This document shows, one piece after another, positions 17,222 through 23,812 of a stretch of 64,000 bases of DNA (position 1 is its first letter; the number at the start of each line of letters is the position of its first letter). A program made the position numbers and the translations under genes. The notes under the pieces are model-generated. The model was not told the DNA's origin. It made no database searches and saw only the letters and a program-made list of their open reading frames with translations. This stretch comes from Candidatus Denitrolinea symbiosum (GTDB taxonomy: Bacteria > Chloroflexota > Anaerolineae > Anaerolineales > Villigracilaceae), in NCBI GenBank assembly GCA_017312345.1, contig BLAA01000001.1, positions 310,001-374,000 of the forward strand, read 5' to 3'.

Positions 17222-17227
17222 ATTATA
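17222..17227 (-). promoter_or_regulatory. -10 element for the methyltransferase (leaderless transcript)
   Basis: A perfect TATAAT on the minus strand lies 7 bases upstream of the ATG at 17214, which puts the expected transcript start at or next to the start codon. No good -35 hexamer was seen. A 12-bp perfect hairpin (arms 17244-17255 and 17266-17277) sits just upstream, between this promoter and the protease gene. Confidence 0.6.
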
Positions 17228-17320
17228 CCCGTCTTCCTACCGCCAACAGCGCGGCCGTACAAACAGCCGCGCTGTTGACAGGACTGTCTCGTATTCAATT
17301 TCTGATTTCGATATCGCGCT

Positions 17321-19723
17321 TTACTGCACCGTGATCCGCGTATAGACGGGATACTGATTCCCGTCCAGATCTTCCACGATGAAGCCGATGACGTAATCGC
17401 CCGCGGCAGCGTAGAGTTGCACCCAGGTGAAGGGTTGGTCGCCGAAGGTGAGCGTGCGCGACTGCTCCTTCGCCGTCCCGGTGACGTGACCGTTCGAGTC
17501 CACGTCCAGCCAGGTTTCGTAGATGGTGAATGTGTCGCCTCGAGCGGGAGTGATCTCGCGCGGCGCGCCGGTGTCGTCCTGCCCGTTGAAGCCGTAGACT
17601 GAGGTCAGTTTCCCGTCCTGGAAGCGCAGTTGGGCGTATTGCGATTCGCCGCTGTCCGCGAAGGCGTAGAGTCCCTCGACGGTGTAGACCGCGTCGGCCG
17701 CGTCCGCGCCGTAGGAATCGGGTTTGAAGAGCGCCACCGCGTTCTGCGTCCCGTCGCTGATGCCGAAGACGATGGGCTCCCAGGTGTAGTTCAGCGTGAA
17801 GCCGTTGTCGTCCCACACGGGATAGTAGACGCCGCTCACCTGTTTCGTGTCGGGGCTTTCGAGGTAGTCGGTGTCGGTGACGTTGAGCGAGTTGGCGTTC
17901 GCGTCGTAGTAGCCGACGAAGAGATAGACATAGCCGATGTTCGCGCCGCTGATGTCCGCGCTCATTTTTACGGACTGGTCGGTGGCGACCGAGTCGGTGG
18001 AGGCGCGCAGGTTCGAGACGGTGATATTTCCCAGCCCAGGGGCGCGCGTGCTGTACCCGCTAGAGGGGACGTAGGGAGAGGCGTCTGTCGAACTGAAGTC
18101 GCGGTCGAGGTAGTGATAGGCGAGGAAGTCGTCCCACAACGATTCGGACGCGAAGCGGCTGGCGATGCCGACGTAGGATTGAGGTCCCGCGAGAGGCGAA
18201 CTGTAGAGGGTCGAGTTGGGGAAGTAGACGGCGAGTCCCATCGAACCTTTGCGCGCGTTCCCGTGCTTCTCGGCGACGACCGTCCTTTGCAGCGCGGAGA
18301 TCAGCGCGTCCACCGATTGGCGCGTCCTGCTGTCGTTCGTGTTGTTCTGGACGAGGAGCGCGAAGTGACCGAGGTCAATATAGGAGGGCGGCACCTCGCG
18401 CCCGAAGATGCTGGTGTACGACTGGGCGTAACTGCGCGCCTGCGCCGCCAGGCGCTGGTCTTCATTTTTAAGTTGCAGGGCAAAGGCGTTGGCGCTGTCC
18501 ATCAGGCCGCTGAAGGCGTTGAGGTCCACCGCGGTGAGGGTCACGTCGCGGCCGAGTTGCGAGGCGAGCTGGTCGGCGGAGGGAAGGGGAGCGTTGAAGA
18601 ATCCGCCCATCGGCGAGCCGCCGCGCAAAAAGTCGGCGCGGGCCGCGGGGTCGAGGATGCGCTGGTCGTCGTTCACGTATCCCTGCACGATGGCCCGGCT
18701 CAAGTCCGCGCCGCTCATGTCGGGGTTCTGGACGAGTCTGCCGAGGAAGCTGGCGTACGCCCAACCGATGGCGGGTTCGACTTCTTCCGAAGCGACGGCG
18801 TAGTTGGCGTGCGGCTGGAGCGCGGCCATGACTTCGATCTGCGCCATGAGGCAGGCGTCCAGGCCGACGATCTCGAATTTGTTCACGCCGGTAACGCGCC
18901 GCGCCTCGCCGAGGGCCTGGTCCAGTTCGGAGAGATAGATGTTGCCTCCGAGCCGCGCGGAGAGCGGCGTGCTTTTGTCGCCCGGGCGATTTGGGTCGGC
19001 GTCGCTCCACCCGCCGGGCCAGCCCATGCCGTGGTCCGAGAGGATCAGCACGTATTTGTCGGCGGGATAGTTCTGCGCAGCCCATTGCACAAAGTCCACG
19101 AGGGTCTGCCCCTGCGACATGTCCACTTCGCCGAGGTCCTGTACCATCCGCGAGCGGACGGCGGTCAGGTCGTTGTCCTGCGTGACGTAGTAGCGGCGCG
19201 CGCCCGTCCAGTTGCCGTCGCCCGCGTAGGCGCCGCGGAAGCGGTCCACCTGCGCGACGATGTTGACGTTCGGGCTGGAGCCGACGCGTTCGGCCTCGTT
19301 CAGGTCGAGGTAGATGTCCTGCTCCAAAACCTGGTCGTCGGCGTCCTGGTAGAGCATGACCGTCCAGGTCTGTCCCGCCGAGCTGGCTGGCGCGGGCGGC
19401 GTAAAGTTGGATTGCGGCTGGACGGGCGCGACGGTTTGAAAACCGGAGTTGTCCTGCGGAATATTTCCATCGTCGGGACTGCCAAAGTCCAGCCCCTGAC
19501 CGCCGCTGAGGAAGTAGTAGGCGATGAAGAGCAGGACGACGAGGACGGTCCCGCATCCGCCCAACTGCTTGCCGCGCGTCGGGACTCCGCCTCCGCCGAA
19601 AACGGGACGCGGGGTTCCGCCGCCCGGACCGAATCCACCCGTGTCGCGGCGCGGCGCGTCCGCGCGTCCGACGGGGCCTTCTCCTTTGCGCCGACGTTCG
19701 GCGTCTATTTGACGTCTATTCAT
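17321..19723 (-). CDS. Clostripain-like cysteine peptidase (C11), membrane-anchored
   Basis: A predicted extracytoplasmic Arg/Lys-specific protease of 800 residues. The ATG at 19723 is preferred over an in-frame start at 19756 because GGAGGAC lies five bases before it. Residues 57-73 form a membrane helix (CGTVLVVLLFIAYYFLSGG) after a basic cytoplasmic head, and a Pro/Gln linker follows. The caspase-like fold starts at TWTVMLYQDADDQVLEQD. The catalytic His is in LSDHGMGW (about 231) and the catalytic Cys in GLDACLMAQ (about 291). The region after about residue 540 is beta-rich and probably a processing or binding module. Clostripain itself is autoprocessed; a cleavage site was not identified here. 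Confidence 0.88.
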   Translation of the reverse strand: MNRRQIDAERRRKGEGPVGRADAPRRDTGGFGPGGGTPRPVFGGGGVPTRGKQLGGCGTVLVVLLFIAYYFLSGGQGLDFGSPDDGNIPQDNSGFQTVAPVQPQSNFTPPAPASSAGQTWTVMLYQDADDQVLEQDIYLDLNEAERVGSSPNVNIVAQVDRFRGAYAGDGNWTGARRYYVTQDNDLTAVRSRMVQDLGEVDMSQGQTLVDFVQWAAQNYPADKYVLILSDHGMGWPGGWSDADPNRPGDKSTPLSARLGGNIYLSELDQALGEARRVTGVNKFEIVGLDACLMAQIEVMAALQPHANYAVASEEVEPAIGWAYASFLGRLVQNPDMSGADLSRAIVQGYVNDDQRILDPAARADFLRGGSPMGGFFNAPLPSADQLASQLGRDVTLTAVDLNAFSGLMDSANAFALQLKNEDQRLAAQARSYAQSYTSIFGREVPPSYIDLGHFALLVQNNTNDSRTRQSVDALISALQRTVVAEKHGNARKGSMGLAVYFPNSTLYSSPLAGPQSYVGIASRFASESLWDDFLAYHYLDRDFSSTDASPYVPSSGYSTRAPGLGNITVSNLRASTDSVATDQSVKMSADISGANIGYVYLFVGYYDANANSLNVTDTDYLESPDTKQVSGVYYPVWDDNGFTLNYTWEPIVFGISDGTQNAVALFKPDSYGADAADAVYTVEGLYAFADSGESQYAQLRFQDGKLTSVYGFNGQDDTGAPREITPARGDTFTIYETWLDVDSNGHVTGTAKEQSRTLTFGDQPFTWVQLYAAAGDYVIGFIVEDLDGNQYPVYTRITVQ

Positions 19724-19783
19724 TGAGTCCTCCGAAAAAAAAAGATGCGAAAACAATGACCGCGCCGGTTTGCAGGTTGGAGG

Positions 19784-20401
19784 TCACTTCCTGCCAAAGT
19801 CGGCGGGATTTTCCCCCCACGCGTCGGTATCCCATTTCAACAAACGGATGGTTTTGAAGTCTTTCAGGGTTTCTTCGGCGCGCCCGATCAACTGGAACAG
19901 CATCGCGTTGGACGCGGAGCGCGGCAGGGCAGTGTTGCATTTGCGCGCCCGCACCCACGAGATGGCGGTGTGCGAATCCGAGTAGATCACCCAGTCCAGT
20001 TTGCGGCGCGCCAGCCATTCCAACCCGCGCACGATGGCGAGGAATTCGCCGATGTTGTTGACGCCGCCGGGGAAGGGTCCCGCGTGGAAGACCTCCTCGC
20101 CCGTCTCGGTGTTGACGCCGCGATATTCCAGCGGGCCGGGCGTCCCCGAGCAGGCCGCGTCCACGCTCAGGCTGGGGAGCATGGGCGGGTTTGGCACAAA
20201 CAGCCACTGGCGCACCGGCTGGGTCCTGCCTTTGTAATCCTCGAATTTTCCCTTCAGCGCGATCTTCGCGGCGTCGTGGGTGTCGAAGGCTTTGAACTGC
20301 GCGCCTTCGAATCCCTTCACCTGCGCCTCGCACTCCTGCCAGGATGTGAAGATACCTCTGGTTCGTCCCTTCCAGACCACATAGAATTTCTGCTTCCGCA
20401 T
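19784..20401 (-). CDS. rnhA: Ribonuclease HI with N-terminal viroplasmin domain
   Basis: Degrades the RNA strand of RNA-DNA hybrids. The 205-residue form starting at 20401 begins MRKQKFYVVWKGRTRGIF, the hybrid-binding viroplasmin (RNase H N-terminal) domain, with the typical FTSWQECEAQVKGF. A longer frame to 20494 is rejected because it would run into the promoter of the divergent gene. The RNase H domain has its acidic catalytic set: Asp81 (LSVDAACSG), Glu119 (NNIGEFLAI), Asp142 (VIYSDSHTA) and Asp201 (NPADFGRK). Viroplasmin-RNase H proteins are mostly found in Gram-positive bacteria and eukaryotes. Confidence 0.9.
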   Translation of the reverse strand: MRKQKFYVVWKGRTRGIFTSWQECEAQVKGFEGAQFKAFDTHDAAKIALKGKFEDYKGRTQPVRQWLFVPNPPMLPSLSVDAACSGTPGPLEYRGVNTETGEEVFHAGPFPGGVNNIGEFLAIVRGLEWLARRKLDWVIYSDSHTAISWVRARKCNTALPRSASNAMLFQLIGRAEETLKDFKTIRLLKWDTDAWGENPADFGRK

Positions 20402-20484
20402 GTTTCTATTGTATCCCCAATTTGCCGACTTGTTGACCCGACTTGATTTGATATACTTGTCCCATTCCAGAAAAGGAGTCCTCC

Positions 20485-22287
20485 ATGTCCACACCTCCCC
20501 GCTGGGATATGACCAACGTCTATCCCTCGCTTGAATCCAGACAATTCAAATCCGCCCTCAAGAAACTCAACGTCCTGCTGGACGAACTCGAGGTCTTCCT
20601 CGCGAAGAAAGTCAGCAGGGCTGGCGCCAAGACCGAGCCGCAGAAACTGGGCAAACTGCTCGGCGAATCCGTGGACCGCCTCAACGCGCTCTACGAACTC
20701 TCCGGCACGCTCGGCGCGTACATCTACGCCTTCGTCACCACCAACTCGCGCGACCAGGTCGCCATGCGCGCGCTCTCCGAGTTCGAGCAGGTGCAGGTGC
20801 GCCAGAGCATCCTCACCACGCAATTCCAGGCGTGGGTGGGCAAACTGGGCAAGTCCGCGCTCAACAAGGCGGTGAAACTTTCGCCTTCGGCCAAATCGCA
20901 CGCCTTCATGCTCAAGGAAACCGCCGAACAGGCCAAATATCTGATGAGCGAATCTGAGGAAGCGCTCGCCGTCGAACTGACCTTGAGCGGCGGCAACGCC
21001 TTCAGCAAACTGCAAGGGACGGTCACCTCGCAACTCTCCGTAGACTTCGAGCTGGACGGTCAGACCCAGAAGATGCCCATGCCCGCGCTCATCAACCTGC
21101 GTTCGCATCCCGACGAATCCGTGCGGCGCCGCGCCTACGACGCGGAAAACGCCGCCTGGGAGTCGGTCAAAGAGACTTTGGCCGCGTGCCTCAACGGGGT
21201 CAAGGGCGAAGCGAACACGCTCAACAAACGCCGCGGCCGCGAAGACGCCCTCCATTCCGCCATCGACGCGGCGCGCATTGACCGTCCCACGCTCGAAGCC
21301 ATGCTCAGCGCGATGCGGGATTCCTTCCCGACCTTCCGCCGCTACTTCAAAGACAAGGCGCGGCGGCTCGGCAAGGAGAAACTCGCCTGGTGGGACGTCT
21401 ACGCGCCGATGGGCAAGACCGGCAAAGTCTACTCGTTCGAAGAAGCGCGCGACTTCATTCTCGAAAACTTCGGCAAGTTCGCGCCCGACCTGCGCGGCAT
21501 GGCGAAGACCGCCTTCGAGAAGAACTGGATCGACGCCGAACAGCGCGACGGCAAACGCGGCGGCGCGTTCTGCATGGGCGTGCCGGGCGTCAAGGAAAGC
21601 CGCATACTCGCCAACTTCGACGGCTCGTTCGACCAGGTCAGCACGCTGGCGCACGAACTCGGCCACGCCTATCACAACTTCTGCGCCTACGAAGCGGGCA
21701 AGACCGAACTCCAGCAGCTCACGCCGATGACGCTCGCCGAAACCGCCTCCATCATGTGCGAGACCATTGTCACCGAAGCCGTCCTCGCGCAGACGACCGA
21801 CCCGCAGGAGCAACTCGCCGTCCTCGAAGCGCAGCTCAACAACGCCTCGCAGGTGATCGTGGACATCTACTCGCGCTACCTGTTCGAGAAGGAAGTCTTC
21901 GAGCGCCGCGCCAAATCCGAACTTTCGGCGGACGACTTCAACGACATCATGGAACGCGCCCAGAAAGCCGCTTACGGCGACGGGCTCGACGAACGCTACC
22001 TGCAAAAATTCATGTGGACGTGGAAGCCGCACTACTACTCGTCCGGCCTCTCGTTCTACAACTTCCCCTACGCGTTCGGTCTCCTCTTCGGGACGGGGTT
22101 GTACGCCATCTATCAGCAGCGCGGCGCCGACTTCCTCCCCGACTACAAAAACCTGCTCGCCTCCACCGGCGAGGCCTCGGCTGCGGACCTGGCCGCCCGC
22201 TTCGACATAGACATCCGCAAGAAGAAGTTCTGGGCCGACAGCATCGCCATCCTCTCGCGGCGCGTCGACCGCTACTGCGAACTTTAA
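20485..22287 (+). CDS. pepF: Oligoendopeptidase F family zinc peptidase (M3B)
   Basis: A cytoplasmic metallopeptidase of 600 residues that degrades short peptides. The zinc motif is HELGHAYH (residues 390-397), and the downstream glutamate is in LAETASIMCETIV. The N-terminal helical lid is typical (PRWDMTNVYPSLES start, DRLNALYELSGTLGAYIYAF). The ending YYSSGLSFYNFPYAFGLLFG is a strong pepF-family signature. AAAGGAG precedes the ATG by about nine bases. It is transcribed divergently from rnhA across an 83-base gap and ends at a clear hairpin terminator. Confidence 0.94.
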   Translation: MSTPPRWDMTNVYPSLESRQFKSALKKLNVLLDELEVFLAKKVSRAGAKTEPQKLGKLLGESVDRLNALYELSGTLGAYIYAFVTTNSRDQVAMRALSEFEQVQVRQSILTTQFQAWVGKLGKSALNKAVKLSPSAKSHAFMLKETAEQAKYLMSESEEALAVELTLSGGNAFSKLQGTVTSQLSVDFELDGQTQKMPMPALINLRSHPDESVRRRAYDAENAAWESVKETLAACLNGVKGEANTLNKRRGREDALHSAIDAARIDRPTLEAMLSAMRDSFPTFRRYFKDKARRLGKEKLAWWDVYAPMGKTGKVYSFEEARDFILENFGKFAPDLRGMAKTAFEKNWIDAEQRDGKRGGAFCMGVPGVKESRILANFDGSFDQVSTLAHELGHAYHNFCAYEAGKTELQQLTPMTLAETASIMCETIVTEAVLAQTTDPQEQLAVLEAQLNNASQVIVDIYSRYLFEKEVFERRAKSELSADDFNDIMERAQKAAYGDGLDERYLQKFMWTWKPHYYSSGLSFYNFPYAFGLLFGTGLYAIYQQRGADFLPDYKNLLASTGEASAADLAARFDIDIRKKKFWADSIAILSRRVDRYCEL

Positions 22288-22300
22288 GAGATTACCCCAG

Positions 22301-22327
22301 GCAGGGCGCGGATCCGCACCCTGCTTT
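22301..22327 (+). terminator. Terminator after pepF
   Basis: GCAGGG (22301-22306) pairs with CCCTGC (22319-22324). The loop contains a further self-complementary CGGATCCG, and TTTT follows. It lies 14 bases after the pepF stop. Confidence 0.75.
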
Positions 22328-22438
22328 TAAGCCGCGAATTTTATGAATGCGCGCGAATTGTCCATGATTTTACGTGGAATTCGCGCCATTCGCGGCGGAC
22401 AAAGGGACGCCCAATTATCGTTAACGAGAGAGCGAGTT

Positions 22439-22906
22439 ATGAAACGCAAAATTCTTGGATTATCGGTTTTCCTCGCGCTGGCGCTCGCCGCCTGTTCCCC
22501 CGCGCCCGCGCCCACGCCCGCCATGACCGTCATCGTCGAGCCGACCAGCCCGCCGCCGGGCGGCCTCCCGAAGAGCGAGGCCGAAGTCCCGCGCGTGACG
22601 GCGGAGGCGGCGAAAGCCGCGTTCGAGGCCGGCGCGGCCGTCATCGTGGACGTGCGCAGCGTGGACTCGTTCGTCGCGAAGCATATCGCCGGCGCGCTGT
22701 CCATCCCGCTGACGCGTATCGAGCAGAATCCGAAAAGCGTCTCACTCGACAAGGATCAGTGGATCATCACTTACTGCACCTGACTGAACGAACACACCAG
22801 CGCCCGTGCGGCGTTTCTCATGTTGCAGAACGGTTTTGCGCGCGTCACCCCCATCCTCGGCGGGTTCGAGGCGTGGATCGAAGCGGGCTTCCCTGTCGAG
22901 CCATAG
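22439..22906 (+). CDS. Rhodanese-domain lipoprotein with in-frame TGA, probable selenoprotein
   Basis: A predicted sulfurtransferase or redox lipoprotein, 156 codons if TGA at 22781 is read through. The ATG at 22439 gives signal peptide MKRKILGLSVFLALALAAC with lipobox LAAC and a Pro-rich linker. The rhodanese domain runs from VTAEAAKAAFEAGAAVIVDVRS through AGALSIPLTRI to WIITYCT. Codon 115 is TGA. The same frame continues for 40 codons with unmistakable rhodanese sequence, LNEHTSARAAFLMLQNG and ILGGFEAWIEAGFPVEP, to a TAG at 22904. Many homologues have Cys at this position in a CxCPNExTS loop, where it is the catalytic residue. A hairpin at SECIS distance follows. The alternative is a nonsense mutation (pseudogene). 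The ribosome site is weak (GAGAG). Confidence 0.8.
22799..22815 (+). promoter_or_regulatory. Candidate bacterial SECIS hairpin
   Basis: AGCGCC (22799-22804) pairs with GGCGTT (22810-22815), including one G-T wobble, around the five-base loop CGTGC. The loop begins 22 bases after the last base of TGA and has a G among its first two bases, as the general bacterial SECIS description requires. AACA and TGTT can extend the stem across an internal loop. It lies wholly in coding sequence, as bacterial SECIS elements do. Confidence 0.55.
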
Positions 22907-22990
22907 AACTGTAGAGCGAGATATTACCTCGCTCTACAAAAAAACGTTGCTAGTGGGGACTTACTTTGCTGCAAACACATTAGATGATTG
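22907..22990. other. Intergenic hairpins after the rhodanese gene
   Basis: This is part of a gap of about 380 bases without a gene. GTAGAGCGAG (22911-22920) pairs perfectly with CTCGCTCTAC (22928-22937). The stem is followed by A residues rather than T on the plus strand, so it is not a normal terminator for the rhodanese gene. GCTGCAA/TTGCAGC (about 22968-22994) forms a second hairpin that runs into repeat family A. Confidence 0.5.
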
Positions 22991-23095
22991 CAGCAAAGTA
23001 TCCATGAACGGGGGTTCGCCCCGAATGATGAAAATTTGGAATCCCGAAGTTCTACTTCGGGAAAGCCGCAAGTAGAACTTGCGGAATCCTTTTTA
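22991..23095 (+). repeat. Dispersed repeat family A, copy 1
   Basis: An element of about 105 bp that recurs at 32306-32413 and, inverted, at 47752-47862. It contains a CGGGG/CCCCG stem, the string GAATGATGAAAAT, then hairpin 1 (CCCGAAG, loop TTCTA, CTTCGGG) and hairpin 2 (CCGCAAG, loop TAGAA, CTTGCGG). The two loops are complementary. The element ends in CCTTTTTA. The remaining gap (23096-23287) shows no gene, repeat or clear promoter. Confidence 0.85.
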
Positions 23096-23287
23096 AGGTT
23101 GTTTCGCCATTCCAAACGGTTTGCATTAGCCGCAAGTGGGCGGGATGCGGGCGAGGCTCGAAAACGGAATCCTGCTGAGGTGTTGAATCCTCTCAAAAAA
23201 CGCGGCGCATCCCACTTGTCGGCTGCACGCTGTGTTGGGCGGCCTTCTGAATGAATCTGTGTACTTCTACATGAATGGCGTACATTA

Positions 23288-23767
23288 TTATTCACCAACT
23301 GGTCGCAACTCAAACTGAATGAGTCTATCTGACGCCTTCGTTAACCCTGTGCCAGGTTCGGCAAGCTCGTAAGTAACCATGAGAACAAGCTGAAATTGCA
23401 GCGGCGCAATCTCTACTCCAGAAGTCAAAATGTAACACGTATTATCTTCCATCTTGGAGCCTTCTGGACACATAGCTGGAACAGCCTTTTCTGTGGAGTA
23501 CCAACAGGTGTCTATTCTGGGACAATAGGAGGGTGCGCCCAGCAATTGTTCCATTTCACCGCGACGCATCGTGAGAGTATTCAAATAGGGCAAAAGGGAT
23601 ACAAGACTTTGGTAATCAGAATATTGTTGGTAATGTTTGCTCAATGCGACAATGTTTTCAGAAGGATCAGCTGAAGTGGAATTCGTATTGCACCCGACGG
23701 AGAGAAGCGCGAACAAGAGCAGTATCCCGGTTCTAAGACGCAGAAACCAAGCTTTTGGCATGTTCAT
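23288..23767 (-). CDS. Hypothetical lipoprotein
   Basis: A 159-residue protein with signal peptide and lipobox (TGILLLFALLSVGC). After the Cys there is no recognised domain. Several cysteines (APSYCPRIDTCWYS, PAMCPEG, DNTCYILTSG) could form disulfides, and the end is beta-rich (LQFQLVLMVTYELAEPG). GGAGA lies seven bases before the first of two ATG codons (23767 and 23761), favouring 23767. The base composition is more AT-rich than that of its neighbours. No operon partner is evident. Confidence 0.65.
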   Translation of the reverse strand: MNMPKAWFLRLRTGILLLFALLSVGCNTNSTSADPSENIVALSKHYQQYSDYQSLVSLLPYLNTLTMRRGEMEQLLGAPSYCPRIDTCWYSTEKAVPAMCPEGSKMEDNTCYILTSGVEIAPLQFQLVLMVTYELAEPGTGLTKASDRLIQFELRPVGE

Positions 23768-23812
23768 TTTCTGTCTCCGAGCAATTGTCGTCCTTGTAAG
23801 AGCGATGGCAAG

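Noticed and set aside
22911..22940. Hairpin as terminator of the rhodanese gene
   Set aside because: The stem is perfect but followed by A residues on the plus strand, and the T-run lies on the wrong side for either strand.
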